A stretch of DNA of 64,000 nt, taken from assembly GCF_001310275.1 (NCBI RefSeq), contig NZ_LGYZ01000081.1, positions 407,249-471,248 of the forward strand. The letters are read 5' to 3'. The notes beneath the pieces were generated by a model that was not told where the DNA came from, did no database searches, and saw nothing but the letters and a program-made list of their open reading frames with translations. The DNA comes from Nocardia arizonensis (GTDB lineage: Bacteria > Actinomycetota > Actinomycetes > Mycobacteriales > Mycobacteriaceae). Positions 39,142 to 50,429 of the stretch are shown in pieces; positions within the stretch are counted from its first letter, which is position 1; every line of letters begins with the position of its first letter. Both the position numbers and the translations under genes were made by a program.

Positions 39142-40014
39142 TCAGCGGGCACGCAGGACGAAATCGGCCACCGCGTCGGTGAACGCGTCGTTGTCGTCAC
39201 CGGCCGCGGTGTGCGCCGCACCGCCGATCTCGACCATCTCGGCGTGCGGCACCTGCTCCAGGAACGCGGCCGCGCCCGCCGCGCTCACCACATCCGAGCG
39301 CATCCCGCGCACCAGCAGCACCGGCAGAGTCAGCGTGCGCGCGGCGGCCTCCAGCACCTCGCCCATGCTCGCCGCGTCATCGACACGGCCGGAGAGCATG
39401 TCGGGATCCCAGTGCCAGTAGAACCGGCCGTCGCGTTCGCGCAGATTGCGCATGAGGCCGTCGGTGCTCTTCGGCCGCGGGCGATGCGGCATATAGGCGG
39501 CCACCGCGTCGGCGGCCTCGGCGACGGTGTCGAATCCGTCCCGGTGCCTGCTCAGGAAGCCGATGACGCGCTCGACGCCGTCGGCCTCCGGCCGGGTGAC
39601 GATATCGACCAGCACGAGCGCGGCGATGGCCGCGCCCGCCGGTCGCGCGGCGGTGAGCAGACCGGTGATGCCGCCCATACTCGCGCCGACCACGACCGCG
39701 GGTCGCTCGGGGGTGGCGCCGAGTTGGTCGAGTACCGCGATCAGATCGGCGACCATTGTCTCGCGCCGGTAGTCGGCGCCAGGAGACCAGTCGCTGTCGC
39801 CGTGTCCCCGGGCGTCCAGGGTGACCGCGCGCATACCGGCGAGGCCGAGTTTCGCGCCGGTCTGCTTCCAGGAATGGCGCGTCTGACCGCCACCGTGCAG
39901 GAAGACGACCAACGGGCCGTCCTCGGGGCCGAAGTGGTCGGCGGCCAGTTCGATCCCGCCCGAACCGCGCAGCCGCAACCGGACCGGCTCGAGCAGATAG
40001 TTCGCATTACTCAC
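39142..40014 (-). CDS. Alpha/beta hydrolase
   Basis: A 290-residue hydrolase. VVFLHGGGQTRHSW is the oxyanion-hole region (HGGG), GASMGG around residue 113 carries the nucleophile Ser, and GAAHTAAGDDNDAF near the C-terminus the catalytic His. DARGHGDSDW is typical of esterases, lipases and epoxide hydrolase-like proteins. The substrate is unknown. A short secreted-protein gene lies just upstream on the same strand. Confidence 0.87.
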   Translation of the reverse strand: MSNANYLLEPVRLRLRGSGGIELAADHFGPEDGPLVVFLHGGGQTRHSWKQTGAKLGLAGMRAVTLDARGHGDSDWSPGADYRRETMVADLIAVLDQLGATPERPAVVVGASMGGITGLLTAARPAGAAIAALVLVDIVTRPEADGVERVIGFLSRHRDGFDTVAEAADAVAAYMPHRPRPKSTDGLMRNLRERDGRFYWHWDPDMLSGRVDDAASMGEVLEAAARTLTLPVLLVRGMRSDVVSAAGAAAFLEQVPHAEMVEIGGAAHTAAGDDNDAFTDAVADFVLRAR

Positions 40015-40071
40015 GATCCGAGGATCGCACAGCGCGGAACCGGACCGGCGCGGGCCTCGCGGATTCGGGGT

Positions 40072-40323
40072 TCAGCAGTTCAGCTTGGTACCGCTGAAGG
40101 TGTTCTGGAACAGGCAGGTGACCTTGGCGTTCACCGACGCGGAGATGGTGGAGGAGCCGGTCGAGGTGAACTCCTCGCCGACGGGGGCGGCCGTGGCATC
40201 GGTCGCGGGTTCGAGCGGGATGGTGGCCGCGCTCGCGGCCGCGGTGCCGCCCGCGAGCGCGGCGCACAGTGCCAGGGTGGCGGTGGTGCCGCGCAGCGCG
40301 CCGCGAACTGTCTGGTGGTGCAT
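40072..40323 (-). CDS. Small secreted protein with a C-terminal Cys pair
   Basis: An 83-residue precursor. The first 33 residues form a signal peptide (positively charged start, TTATLALCAALAGG core, ASAAT as likely cleavage region). The mature part is about 50 residues, Thr/Ser/Ala-rich, and ends KVTCLFQNTFSGTKLNC, whose two Cys could form a disulfide. A strong GAGGAG site precedes the ATG. I do not recognise a characterised family; similar small exported proteins are common in Nocardia and Rhodococcus. Confidence 0.78.
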   Translation of the reverse strand: MHHQTVRGALRGTTATLALCAALAGGTAAASAATIPLEPATDATAAPVGEEFTSTGSSTISASVNAKVTCLFQNTFSGTKLNC

Positions 40324-40391
40324 GGGAGAGCTCCTCTGTGATTGCGGTCGAGCGGTGATACGTGTCCGGCGTCCGCCGGACGGTCGGTGGA

Positions 40392-41075
40392 TCAGGGCAG
40401 GCGCCAATCGACGGGCTCGGCACCGAGTTCATCGAGCAGTTCGTTGACCCGGGAGAACGGCCGGGAACCGAAGAAGCCGCGCGAGGCCGACAGCGGCGAG
40501 GGATGCGCGGATTCGACGTAGGGGACCTCGGCTGCGGCCAGCGCCGGCTTCAACGTGCCCGCGTCCTTTCCCCAGAGGATGGCGACCAGCGGTTCGTCGC
40601 GGTCCACCAGGGCACGAATGGCCTGTTCGGTGACCTTCTCCCAGCCCTTGCCACGATGGGAGGCTGGCTGTCCGGGCGCGACCGTGAGCACGCGGTTCAG
40701 CAGCAGCACGCCCTGATCCGACCACGGACTCAGATCACCGCACGAGGGCGTGGGGTGTCCGAGATCCTTCGCCAGTTCGGCGAAGATATTGGCCAGACTG
40801 CGCGGTATCGGCGAAACGTCCGGCGCCACAGAGAAACTCAGCCCCATGGCGTGGCCGGGGGTCGGATACGGATCCTGGCCGACGATGAGCACGCGAACGG
40901 CGTCGAAGGGGCGCTGGAACGCGCGTAACACATTCTCGCCCGCCGGGAGGTAACCCCGGCCCGCGGCGTTCTCCGCGCGCAGGAATTCACCCATGGCTGT
41001 GATCTGGTCGGCGACCGGCTCGAGTGCTCGCGCCCAGCCCGGATCGATGATTTCCGACAATGGTTTCGCGCCCAT
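40392..41075 (-). CDS. ung: Uracil-DNA glycosylase (family 1)
   Basis: A 227-residue UDG. The water-activating motif GQDPYP is at residues 66-71 with catalytic Asp68, and the DNA-intercalating [11 protein letters not shown] loop is near the C-terminus. LLLNRVLTV supplies the uracil-binding Asn. It removes uracil from DNA. It starts 11 nt downstream of the thiL stop codon, and the thiL-ung order is conserved with mycobacteria. Confidence 0.95.
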   Translation of the reverse strand: MGAKPLSEIIDPGWARALEPVADQITAMGEFLRAENAAGRGYLPAGENVLRAFQRPFDAVRVLIVGQDPYPTPGHAMGLSFSVAPDVSPIPRSLANIFAELAKDLGHPTPSCGDLSPWSDQGVLLLNRVLTVAPGQPASHRGKGWEKVTEQAIRALVDRDEPLVAILWGKDAGTLKPALAAAEVPYVESAHPSPLSASRGFFGSRPFSRVNELLDELGAEPVDWRLP

Positions 41076-41086
41076 GACCGCACAAC

Positions 41087-42061
41087 CTATCGTGGCTCGG
41101 CCGAGCCCGCCGAGTCTGCCCCGCCGAAGGATTCCCAGCCGTGCGCGCCCGCACGCGCCACACCGTCGACAGTGACACCGTGACCTGCGCACACGCTTCC
41201 CACGCGGCGCCACCCGACCGGCAGCGCCGCCGTCGCGGGCCAGGCCGCGGCGAAGGCGTGCTCCTCACCGCCGGACAGAATCCATTGCGCCGCATCGGCG
41301 CTCAACGCCGCCGCGATCCGTTCCAGATACCGATCGCGCACCGCCTCGGAATCCACGTCGACGCGCACCTTCGACGCCGCGGCGATATGCCCGAGATCGG
41401 CGAGCAGACCGTCGGAGACATCGGTCAGCGCGTGCGGCGCCGGTGCGTCACGGGCGCGGGAAAGCAGATCCAGCACCGCCGCGTAGGGTGGCCGCGGAAC
41501 ACGATGCGCGGCAACCACATCCGCGAACTCCGCGCGGTCGGCGCCTGCCGTGAGCACCGCGAGTCCGGCGGCCGACCAGCCGAGCACCCCCGCTACCGCG
41601 ATCGTGTCGCCCACGCGGGCACCGGATCTGGTGATCGGGGGGCGACCGCGCAGATCACCGAAGGCGGTGACCGAGACGACGAGTTCGCGGCTGCGCACCA
41701 GATCGCCTCCCGCCACCGACGCACCGAGCCGCCCCGCCTCGGCCCACAGCCCGTCGGCCAGTCCGTCCACCAGTTCCAGCGGCGTATCGGCCGGACAGCC
41801 CAGTCCCACCACGAACGCGGTCGGCACCGCGCCCATCGCCACCACGTCCGCCGCGTTCTGCGCGATGGCCTTACGGCCGATATCGTAAGGACTCGACCAG
41901 TCGAGCCGGAAATGCCGATCCTGCACCAGCATGTCGGTGGTGACCACGAAACGCCCGTCCGGCGCCGCCACCAGCGCGGCATCGTCACCAGGGCCGAGCA
42001 GCACGGCCGGGCTCTGCCATCTGCCCGCGTTGATGCGGTCGATGAGCGCGAACTCCCCCAA
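41087..42061 (-). CDS. thiL: Thiamine-monophosphate kinase
   Basis: A 324-residue Thi[11 protein letters not shown] near the N-terminus, [15 protein letters not shown] [28 protein letters not shown], and [12 protein letters not shown]. It makes thiamine diphosphate from thiamine monophosphate. The only accepted start codon in frame is the TTG at 42061, which begins at GEFALIDR. The upstream in-frame sequence TVGEL resembles the N-terminus of related proteins and a good GAGAGGTGAGG site lies further upstream, so the true start may be a non-standard codon 5' of 42061. Confidence 0.92.
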   Translation of the reverse strand: MGEFALIDRINAGRWQSPAVLLGPGDDAALVAAPDGRFVVTTDMLVQDRHFRLDWSSPYDIGRKAIAQNAADVVAMGAVPTAFVVGLGCPADTPLELVDGLADGLWAEAGRLGASVAGGDLVRSRELVVSVTAFGDLRGRPPITRSGARVGDTIAVAGVLGWSAAGLAVLTAGADRAEFADVVAAHRVPRPPYAAVLDLLSRARDAPAPHALTDVSDGLLADLGHIAAASKVRVDVDSEAVRDRYLERIAAALSADAAQWILSGGEEHAFAAAWPATAALPVGWRRVGSVCAGHGVTVDGVARAGAHGWESFGGADSAGSAEPR

Positions 42062-42237
42062 TTCGCCTACGGTCCGCGGCCCCGTGCCCTCGCTGATCGA
42101 CCCTCACCTCTCCCGTGGTCGGCCCCGGCGGGCGCGCGAGGCGCCATACCGGCTGGAAACGGGTCGACGGTACCCTGTCCAGGGCAATCGAGGCACGCCG
42201 GGAACGGCCGGCCGGATACGAAGGAAGGTCGATACGA

Positions 42238-42891
42238 ATGGCGGCGGACTCGGCGGACAGCGACTCGTCGAAGGCGACCGGCCCGTCGCCCGCGGACGAT
42301 GCGACTCCGAGTACATCCAGCGCCGATCGATCCGCCTCCGACGAGACACCGGCCCACTACGGCTACCCACCCGCGCTCATCGCCACCGCCATCGCCCTGC
42401 CGGTCGTCGTGATCGTCGGCCTGCTGATCGCCGCGATCATGTCGCGCACCATCCCCGCCGAACGCGAACCGCTGGCCCTCGGCCCGGTCCCCGCGCCCGC
42501 CGCCGACGGCCCCGCCTGCACCGGCCTCATGCCGACACTGCCCGCGACCCTCGGCGACTACACCAAATCCCAACTGGTCGAACCGGCCCCACCCGCCACC
42601 CGCGCCTGGCAGCGCCCCGACGGCGGCGACGCCATCGTCCTGCGCTGCGGCCTGGACCGACCCCTCGAATTCAACCGCGCCTCACCTCTGCAACTGGTGA
42701 ACACCGTGCAGTGGTTCGAGGTCCGCGACCCCGCCGCCTCCGCGAGTACCTGGTTCGCCGTGGACCGCGAGACCTACATAGCCCTCACCGTCCCCGACGG
42801 CTCCGGCCCCACCCCACTCCAAGCGATCTCGGACGCCATCGTCGCGAACCTCCCCCCACACCCCCCGACCCCAGGTCCCCTTCCCAACTGA
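42238..42891 (+). CDS. DUF3515-family single-pass membrane protein
   Basis: A 217-residue protein with a Ser/Asp-rich cytoplasmic N-terminus, one membrane helix (LIATAIALPVVVIVGLLIAAIM, about residues 44-65) and an extracytoplasmic domain with two Cys (CTGLMPTLPATLGDY and LRCGLDRP) that could form a disulfide. Location between thiL and ddl matches M. tuberculosis Rv2980. GAAGGAAGG precedes the ATG. The function is unknown; the neighbourhood suggests the cell envelope. Two hairpin repeats follow 11 nt after its stop. Confidence 0.83.
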   Translation: MAADSADSDSSKATGPSPADDATPSTSSADRSASDETPAHYGYPPALIATAIALPVVVIVGLLIAAIMSRTIPAEREPLALGPVPAPAADGPACTGLMPTLPATLGDYTKSQLVEPAPPATRAWQRPDGGDAIVLRCGLDRPLEFNRASPLQLVNTVQWFEVRDPAASASTWFAVDRETYIALTVPDGSGPTPLQAISDAIVANLPPHPPTPGPLPN

Positions 42892-42902
42892 GCTGTATCT
42901 TT

Positions 42903-43016
42903 GGCCGTGCCTCCGGCACGGCGGGATTCACGGCCCCTTATGTCTCGCGCCCGAGCAGCCGATACTCGCTCCTTCGTCGCATTGCCTCGACCACTCGGAC
43001 ACGAGACGGCCGCGAA
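42903..43016. repeat. 114-bp hairpin repeat element, copy 2
   Basis: Homologous along its full length to the copy at 30889. The first hairpin has a different but still self-complementary sequence (GGCCGTGCCTCCGGCACGGC). The long stem carries about five C-A type mismatches between arms. It begins 11 nt after the DUF3515 stop codon and is separated from copy 3 by 10 bp (CGGTATCTCT). Confidence 0.9.
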
Positions 43017-43026
43017 CGGTATCTCT

Positions 43027-43140
43027 GGCCGCGCCTCCGGCACGGCGGGATTCACGGCCCCTTATGTCTCGCGCCCGAGCAGCCGATACTCGCTCCTTCG
43101 TCGCTTTGTCTCGACCGCTCGGACGCGAGACGGCCGCGAA
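43027..43140. repeat. 114-bp hairpin repeat element, copy 3
   Basis: Direct tandem copy, same orientation as copy 2. Its right arm is identical to that of copy 1 while its left arm is like copy 2, leaving three mismatches in the 20-bp stem. The 3' flank (TCCTTCAGGTGCGG) again resembles that of copy 1. The 160 bp from here to the ddl stop codon hold no gene I can see. Confidence 0.9.
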
Positions 43141-43301
43141 TCCTTCAGGTGCGGCCTTCGGGTGCGGGGCAGTCGGGGTGAGGTGGGTCGCGACAATGCG
43201 CTTCGGGGGCTCGATGGAACGGTTCTCGGGTGGGGCGGGTCGGTGCGTTGGGGTGAAGGGGAGCTTGGGGGCTGGGGCTGAATTCGAGTGGTGGGCGGGA
43301 A

Positions 43302-44387
<1,086 letters not shown>

Positions 44388-44489
44388 GTTCGGAACCGTA
44401 CCCGCATCGCGCGCGTTATACGCCCTCCGGCCCCGTCACGCCGCCGGTTCCGTGAACACAGCCGCCGAGTACCACGGCCGAGCGCGCGC

Positions 44490-45500
44490 TCATTCGGGTT
44501 TGATGCGCCTGCCGAGCAGGTTGCCGACGGCCTCGGCCACCGATACGCGCTCGTGGCACACCTGGTGCACGGCGGTCGTCAGCGGCATCTCCACATCGTG
44601 CGCGGCGGCCAGCGCGCGCACCGACGTGCAGGATTTCACACCCTCGGCGACCTGTCCGTGCGTCGCCTGCTGGGCGGCCTCCATCGAACCGCCCGCACCG
44701 AGGACGTGGCCGAAGGAGCGATTGCGCGACAGCGGTGAGGTGCAAGTGGCGACCAGGTCGCCGACGCCGGCCAGGCCGGCCAGCGTCACCGGTTCGGCGC
44801 CGAGCGCGACCCCGAGCCGGATGATCTCGGCCAGACCGCGGGTGATCAGGCTCGCGATCGAGTTGTCGCCCATACCCATTCCCGCCGCGATACCGCAGGC
44901 AAGGGCGATGACGTTCTTGCAGGCACCGCCGATCTCGCAGCCGATGACGTCGGTGTTGGAGTACGGCCGGAAGTAACCGCAGGCGCTGGCGTGCTGCAAG
45001 GCCGCCGCGCGGTAGCTGTCGGTGCACGCGATGACGGTCGCGGCAGGCTGTTCGGCCGCGATCTCCTTGGCCAGATTCGGTCCCGACAGCACCGCGATGC
45101 GATCTTGGTCGGCCCCGGTGACCTCGCCGATCACTTGGCTCATGCGAAGCAGCGTGCCGGTCTCGATGCCCTTGGCCAGACTCAGCAGACTCGCGTCGTT
45201 GCGCGCCACCGCGTCATCGATGGCGTCCTTCCAGTGTTCGAGATTGCCGCGCAGCGACTGCGATGGCACCGCGAGCACCACTATTTCGGCGCCGTCGAGC
45301 GCACGGATGTGATCGTGGGTGGCCGAGACCGGAGGCAGGAGGACATCGGGCAGGTAGAAGGGGTTGCGATGCTCGTCCGCCAAGACCTTGGCGACCTCGG
45401 GGCGTCGCGCCCAGATGGTCACCTCGCACCCGGCGTCGGCCAGCACTTTCGCGAACGCCGTGCCCCATGACCCCGCACCAAGTACCGCAGCCCTCGTCAT
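44490..45500 (-). CDS. gpsA: NAD(P)-dependent glycerol-3-phosphate dehydrogenase
   Basis: A 336-residue Gps[21 protein letters not shown] is the Rossmann motif, [10 protein letters not shown] and [12 protein letters not shown] flank the active site, and [24 protein letters not shown] carries the catalytic lysine. It reduces dihydroxyacetone phosphate to sn-glycerol 3-phosphate for phospholipid synthesis. Divergent from cofC with about 95 bp between start codons. Confidence 0.95.
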   Translation of the reverse strand: MTRAAVLGAGSWGTAFAKVLADAGCEVTIWARRPEVAKVLADEHRNPFYLPDVLLPPVSATHDHIRALDGAEIVVLAVPSQSLRGNLEHWKDAIDDAVARNDASLLSLAKGIETGTLLRMSQVIGEVTGADQDRIAVLSGPNLAKEIAAEQPAATVIACTDSYRAAALQHASACGYFRPYSNTDVIGCEIGGACKNVIALACGIAAGMGMGDNSIASLITRGLAEIIRLGVALGAEPVTLAGLAGVGDLVATCTSPLSRNRSFGHVLGAGGSMEAAQQATHGQVAEGVKSCTSVRALAAAHDVEMPLTTAVHQVCHERVSVAEAVGNLLGRRIKPE

Positions 45501-45597
45501 CTGCTCAATATGCCATCAACAGCGGTCGACGCGACCCGATACCCCCCGAAAGACACAGGCGAGCGCCGCCGTCACGGCACGTGGAAGTATTGCCGCC

Positions 45598-46269
45598 ATG
45601 CGCCCGCACGCCGTGCACGCCGTGATCGCGGTGAAGAACCTCGATCTGGCGAAGAGCAGACTGGCCGATCGGTTGCGTCCCGAATGCCGGGCGCGGCTGG
45701 TGCTGGCCATGCTCGCCGATACGCTGATCGCCGCCTCGGCGGTGGAGTCGATCCGCTCGATCACCGTGGTCACTCCCGATCCGAGGGTCGCCGAACTCGC
45801 GCGCTCGCTGGGTGCGCGCATCCATCCCGAACCGCGCATCTCGGATCTGAACGCCGCGCTCGCCGACGCCGCGATGGCGCTGCGCGCCGCGCACGGTCCG
45901 GTCGACCTGCTCGCGCTGCAAGCCGATCTGCCCGCGGTGCGGCCCGCGGAATTGGCCGCCATGCTGTCGGAGGCGCCGGACGGCGCTCGCTCGATCGTGG
46001 TCGATCACGCGGGCACCGGCACCGCGGCGCTGTTCGCGGGCGGTGGGATCGACCTCGATCCGCGGTTCGGCCCGGGATCGGCGCGCGCCCACGTGGCCTC
46101 GGGCGCGGTCGAACTCGCGGGTGACTGGCCGGGACTGCGCCACGATGTCGACACCGCCGAGGATCTGGATCGCGCCGTTGAGTTGGGCGCAGGGGCGACC
46201 ACGCGGGCGCTGCTGCGCGATATCGGCTGGTCCCGCGCCGTTCACGAGGCCGTCCGCAACGTGTGCTAG
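45598..46269 (+). CDS. cofC: CofC/FbiD guanylyltransferase of coenzyme F420 synthesis
   Basis: A 223-residue nucleotidyltransferase: HAVIAVKNLDLAKSRLADRLRPECRARLVLAMLADTL is the N-terminal substrate loop, LLALQADLPAVRPAEL the metal site, and GTGTAALFAGGGIDLDPRFGPGSARAHV the 3' signature. In mycobacteria FbiD couples GTP to phosphoenolpyruvate to start F420 synthesis. AAGTAT lies 7 nt before the ATG and there is no Shine-Dalgarno, so a leaderless message is likely. The rest of the F420 pathway is outside the window. Confidence 0.92.
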   Translation: MRPHAVHAVIAVKNLDLAKSRLADRLRPECRARLVLAMLADTLIAASAVESIRSITVVTPDPRVAELARSLGARIHPEPRISDLNAALADAAMALRAAHGPVDLLALQADLPAVRPAELAAMLSEAPDGARSIVVDHAGTGTAALFAGGGIDLDPRFGPGSARAHVASGAVELAGDWPGLRHDVDTAEDLDRAVELGAGATTRALLRDIGWSRAVHEAVRNVC

Positions 46270-46351
46270 CCGATCGCCACTGTCCTCACGGTAACCGGTC
46301 ATTCCTCACGTCGGCGTGCAGTCCAACCCGCCGGTAGGGGATGATCGGTAC

Positions 46352-48514
46352 GTGAGCGATACGGATATTGTCAGGCAGCAACAGCTGCTCCCCACACCGC
46401 CGCCTGCCGCGACACCTGTATCGGCCGCATTGGCCGAGCAACAGTTGCCACGTGATCGCTACCTCAATCGAGAACTCAGTTGGCTCGACTTCAATGCCCG
46501 GGTACTCGCCCTGGCGGAGGATGCTTCGCTGCCATTGCTGGAGCGCGCGAAATTCCTCGCGATCTTCGCGTCGAACCTCGACGAGTTCTACATGGTCCGG
46601 GTCGCGGGACTCAAGCGCCGCGCCGAGACCGGCCTGCTGGTGCGCTCGGCCGACGGTCGCTCGCCCACCGAGCAGCTGGCGCTGATCGCCGCGCGGGCCC
46701 AGGAGATCGCCGATCGGCACGCGCACGTCTTCCTCGATTCGGTGCTGCCCGCGCTGACCGCCGAGGGCATCAGGATCATCGACTGGGCCGATCTCGATGA
46801 GTACGAACGCAGACGACTATCGGACCACTTCCAAGACCAGGTCTTTCCGGTACTGACCCCACTGGCCGTCGATCCGGCCCACCCCTTCCCCTACATCAGC
46901 GGCCTGAGTCTCAACCTCGCGGTCACGGTCAAGGACGCCGCCACCGGCGGTGAGCATTTCGCCCGAGTGAAGGTGCCCGACAACGTCGACCGGTTCGTGC
47001 GCGTGCGGCGCGCGGACGGTGAGTCGCCCATCGCGGCCTTCCTGCCGATGGAGGCGCTCATCGCGGCCCACCTCGACATGTTGTTCCCCGGTATGGAAGT
47101 GGTCGAACACCATTCCTTCCGCATCACCCGCAATGCCGATTTCGAGGTCGACGAGGACCGCGACGAGGATCTGCTCCAGGCGCTGGAGCGGGAGCTGGCG
47201 CGGCGGCGCTTCGGTTCGCCGGTTCGCCTCGAGGTCTCCGACGATATGACCGAGCACATGCTCGATCTGCTGCTGCGCGAACTCGACGTGGATCCCGGCG
47301 ACGTCATCCAGGTACCCGGGCTGCTCGATCTGTCCTGCCTGTGGCAGGTGTACGGCGTCGACCGCCCGAATCTCAAGGACACACCGTACGTACCCGCCAC
47401 CCCGCCCGCCTTCGGCGAGCGCGAGACCCCGCGCAACGTCTTCCAAGCGCTGCGCGAGGGCGACGTGCTGGTGCACCACCCCTACGATTCGTTCTCCACG
47501 AGCGTGCAGCGCTTCATCGAACAGGCCGCCGCCGACCCGCAGGTGCTCGCGATCAAGCAGACCCTGTACCGCACCTCCGGCGACTCTCCGATCGTCAACG
47601 CGCTCATCGACGCCGCCGAGGCCGGTAAGCAGGTCGTCGCGCTGGTCGAGATCAAGGCCCGCTTCGATGAGCAGGCCAACATCAAATGGGCGCGCGCACT
47701 GGAGCAGGCGGGCGTACACGTGGTCTACGGTCTCATCGGCCTGAAGACCCACTGCAAGACGTGTCTGGTGGTGCGCCGCGAGGGTTCGACCATCCGCCGC
47801 TACTGCCACATCGGCACCGGCAACTACAACCCGAAGACCGCGCGGCTCTACGAGGACGTCGGATTACTCACCGCCGCACCGGAAATCGGCGCCGATTTGA
47901 CCGACCTGTTCAACTCACTGACCGGGTATTCGCGAAAAGCCAACTACCGCAACCTACTCGTCGCACCGCACGGTGTGCGCGCCGGCATCATCGAGCGCAT
48001 CCAGCGCGAGATCGAACTCGCCGGGCAGGGCATCGATGCCCGAATCCGCTTGAAGGCCAACGCGATCGTGGACGAGCAGGTCATCGACGCGCTCTACCGC
48101 GCCTCGCAGGCGGGTGTGCCCGTACAGATCGTGGTGCGCGGCATCTGCGGGCTGCGCGCGGGCGTGCCCGGTATGAGCGAGAACATCGAGGTGCGCTCGA
48201 TCCTCGGCCGCTTCCTCGAGCATTCACGCATCCTGCACTTCCAGGCACAGGACGAATACTGGATCGGCAGCGCCGACATGATGCACCGCAATCTGGACCG
48301 CCGCGTGGAGGTCATGGCGCAGGTGAAGGATCCGCGCCTGAGCGCCCAACTCGGCGAGGTGTTCGATTCGGCCCTCAATCCCGCGACCCGCTGCTGGATA
48401 CTGCGCCCCGACGGCAGCTGGCACGCGTGGCCGGAACAGGCGGGCAGCGACGGCGTCGAGGTCCGCGACCATCAACAGTTCCTCATGCGACTGCGCAGGC
48501 CAGAACAGCAGTGA
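46352..48514 (+). CDS. ppk: Polyphosphate kinase 1
   Basis: About 720 residues. The N-terminal domain begins [23 protein letters not shown], the head domain carries [20 protein letters not shown], and the catalytic phospholipase-D-like domains show [34 protein letters not shown] with the phosphorylated His, and [13 protein letters not shown]. It polymerises ATP terminal phosphate into polyphosphate reversibly. GTG 46352 (SDTDIVRQQ) is preferred over an in-frame GTG at 46316 because a GGGGA site precedes it, though the call is not firm. Its stop overlaps the mutT1 start (GTGA). Confidence 0.94.
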   Translation: MSDTDIVRQQQLLPTPPPAATPVSAALAEQQLPRDRYLNRELSWLDFNARVLALAEDASLPLLERAKFLAIFASNLDEFYMVRVAGLKRRAETGLLVRSADGRSPTEQLALIAARAQEIADRHAHVFLDSVLPALTAEGIRIIDWADLDEYERRRLSDHFQDQVFPVLTPLAVDPAHPFPYISGLSLNLAVTVKDAATGGEHFARVKVPDNVDRFVRVRRADGESPIAAFLPMEALIAAHLDMLFPGMEVVEHHSFRITRNADFEVDEDRDEDLLQALERELARRRFGSPVRLEVSDDMTEHMLDLLLRELDVDPGDVIQVPGLLDLSCLWQVYGVDRPNLKDTPYVPATPPAFGERETPRNVFQALREGDVLVHHPYDSFSTSVQRFIEQAAADPQVLAIKQTLYRTSGDSPIVNALIDAAEAGKQVVALVEIKARFDEQANIKWARALEQAGVHVVYGLIGLKTHCKTCLVVRREGSTIRRYCHIGTGNYNPKTARLYEDVGLLTAAPEIGADLTDLFNSLTGYSRKANYRNLLVAPHGVRAGIIERIQREIELAGQGIDARIRLKANAIVDEQVIDALYRASQAGVPVQIVVRGICGLRAGVPGMSENIEVRSILGRFLEHSRILHFQAQDEYWIGSADMMHRNLDRRVEVMAQVKDPRLSAQLGEVFDSALNPATRCWILRPDGSWHAWPEQAGSDGVEVRDHQQFLMRLRRPEQQ

Positions 48515-49476
48515 GCGGCTCGACGGGGTACGAGGAGGCCGGACCCTTCTGGGATCCACGAGTCACCGCGAATATCCATGCCGCGGGCGCCGTCGTCTGG
48601 CGGCACTGCCCGGACGATCCGCGCATCGTCGAGATCGCCGTGGTGCACCGGCCGAAATACCGGGACTGGTCGCTGCCCAAGGGCAAACTCGACCCGGGCG
48701 AGACGCCGATCGTGGCGGCGGCGCGCGAGGTCGAGGAGGAGACCGGCCTGCGGTGCAGGCTCGGCCGGTACCTGGGCCATGTCACCTATCCGGTGACCGG
48801 ACACCGCAAACTCAAACGGGTCGACTACTGGGCGGCCGAGGCCGACGGCGGTGAATTCAGCGCCAATTCCGAAGTGGACGTGCTCACCTGGCACCGTCTG
48901 GACCGCGTGATGGACCATCTGTCGTATCCGATGGACCGACAGGTGGTGCGCGCGTTCTCCCGGCTGCCCGCCCGCCTGCGGACCATGCTCGTGGTCAGGC
49001 ACGCGAAGGCCGGGCGTCGAGACCGCTTCGACGGCTCCGACGACTTGCGCCCACTCGAGCGGGCCGGTTTCGCCCAGGCCGAGGCGCTGATTCCGAATCT
49101 ACTGGCCTTCGGGCCACGAGAGGTCGTTTCCGCGAATCCGCTGCGATGCGTGCAGACGGTGCGACCCTTGGCCGAGAAAATGGGCGTCGACATAGCGGTG
49201 GAACCGCTGCTGTCCGAACGGGGATATGCCGAGGCGACCGAGCGGGCGCGCGCGCGGGCGCTGGAACTGGCGGCCGAGGACACGGTGCGGGTCGTGTGCA
49301 GTCAGGGCAGGGTGATTCCCGATCTGCTCGGTTGGTGGGCCGAAAAGGATGGTCTGACCTTGCCGTCGGCGCGCAATCGTAAGGGCAGCGTGTGGGTGTT
49401 GTCCTTCCACGGGGATCGGCTCGTGGCCGCCGATCATCTCGAGCGCTCGATCTCCAACGGACTCGTCAAAACCTGA
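48511..49476 (+). CDS. mutT1: MutT1: Nudix hydrolase fused to a histidine phosphatase
   Basis: A 321-residue two-domain enzyme. The Nudix box [23 protein letters not shown] lies at about residues 52-74. From about residue 155 a histidine-phosphatase domain starts with LVVRHAKAG (the RHG-type motif) and continues to VVCSQGRV. In mycobacteria this protein hydrolyses 8-oxo-dGTP and diadenosine polyphosphates. It is translationally coupled to ppk by a GTGA overlap, which links polyphosphate and damaged-nucleotide control. Confidence 0.94.
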   Translation: MSGSTGYEEAGPFWDPRVTANIHAAGAVVWRHCPDDPRIVEIAVVHRPKYRDWSLPKGKLDPGETPIVAAAREVEEETGLRCRLGRYLGHVTYPVTGHRKLKRVDYWAAEADGGEFSANSEVDVLTWHRLDRVMDHLSYPMDRQVVRAFSRLPARLRTMLVVRHAKAGRRDRFDGSDDLRPLERAGFAQAEALIPNLLAFGPREVVSANPLRCVQTVRPLAEKMGVDIAVEPLLSERGYAEATERARARALELAAEDTVRVVCSQGRVIPDLLGWWAEKDGLTLPSARNRKGSVWVLSFHGDRLVAADHLERSISNGLVKT

Positions 49477-49516
49477 ATCACGCCGGTCACGGCGCGGAAT
49501 TCACCGCAGAACACGC

Positions 49517-49553
49517 AACGGCCCCGGACGGTGGATCCGAGGCCGTTTCTTCG
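49517..49553 (+). terminator. Terminator between mutT1 and hupB
   Basis: A stem AACGGCC/GGCCGTT extended inside by CGGA/TCCG, followed on the plus strand by TTTCTT. It lies 40 nt after the mutT1 stop in a convergent gap and could also stop hupB transcripts. Confidence 0.75.
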
Positions 49554-49621
49554 CGGTACAGCGGGTGATTCGGCTGCGTTACGGCGAATCACCCGGCGGT
49601 GCCGAACCGCCGTCGAGCGGT

Positions 49622-50272
49622 TCAGCGAGCGCGACGAGCCGGGGCCTTCTTGACCGCGGCCGTCGTCTTCTTGGCGGGCGCCTTCTTGGCGGCGGTGGCC
49701 TTGGCGGTGGTCTTCTTGGCGGCGGTGGTGGTCTTCTTCGCCGCTGTCGTCTTCTTGGCCGCCGTGGCCGTCGTCTTCTTGGCGGGCGCCTTCTTGACCG
49801 CCGTCTTGCGAGCGGCGGTCTTTGCCGGCGCCTTGGCCGCGGCCTTACGCGCCGTGGTCTTGGCGGGGGCCTTGGTGGCGGTCGCCTTCTTGGCGGCGGT
49901 CTTCTTGGCCGCCGTCTTCTTGGCGGCGGCCTTCTTAGCCGCCACAGGGGCATTCACGCCCCGCTTGACCGCAGGACCGGTCGCGGCGAGCTTCTGCTTC
50001 CCCGCGATGACGGCCTTGAATTGGGCGCCGGGACGGAACGCGGGCACCGAAGTCGGCTTCACCTTGACGGTTTCGCCGGTGCGCGGGTTCCGTGCCACCC
50101 GGGCAGCACGCTTACGCTGTTCGAACACACCGAATCCGGTGATCGTGACGCTCTGGCCCTTGTGCACCGCGCGCACGATGGTGTCGACCACATGCTCGAC
50201 TGCCGCGGTAGCCGTGCGCCTGTCCGTACCCAACTTTTCGGTCAGAACGTCGATCAGTTCCGCCTTGTTCAT
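49622..50272 (-). CDS. hupB: HupB histone-like DNA-binding protein with Lys/Ala-rich tail
   Basis: A 216-residue nucleoid protein. Residues 1-90 are a standard HU domain ([43 protein letters not shown]). Residues about 100-216 are a tail of [17 protein letters not shown] repeats rich in Lys, Ala and Thr, resembling histone H1 and confined to actinobacteria. The tail adds DNA contacts and is modified in mycobacteria. The repetitive coding stretch (about 49630-49950) is prone to length change. Confidence 0.95.
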   Translation of the reverse strand: MNKAELIDVLTEKLGTDRRTATAAVEHVVDTIVRAVHKGQSVTITGFGVFEQRKRAARVARNPRTGETVKVKPTSVPAFRPGAQFKAVIAGKQKLAATGPAVKRGVNAPVAAKKAAAKKTAAKKTAAKKATATKAPAKTTARKAAAKAPAKTAARKTAVKKAPAKKTTATAAKKTTAAKKTTTAAKKTTAKATAAKKAPAKKTTAAVKKAPARRAR

Positions 50273-50429
50273 TGAATCCTCCGCAGACTAATGGCCCGTC
50301 GTCGGACCGACTAGGTACCACGGTAAACCCACTTTGGGCAAGAGTCTATGTGCCACGCCAAAATTCATCGTGGTTTAGCACACGTCTAGCTACCGCACCC
50401 CATCGTAGCCGGGTTTCGCCATCCGGTGA

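Noticed and set aside
30889..43140. CRISPR array as an explanation for the repeated hairpins
   Set aside because: There are too few copies, the repeats are 114 bp, spacers are absent or 10 bp, and no cas genes are present.
42900..43281. A reading frame through repeat copies 2 and 3 (up to 126 codons)
   Set aside because: The frame exists only because the repeat lacks stops in one phase; the base-paired design, not the peptide, is shared by the copies.
49630..49950. Long reading frames of repetitive Arg/Pro or Leu/Gly/Arg composition opposite hupB
   Set aside because: They are shadows of the Lys/Ala repeat coding region of hupB and have no family match or start signals.
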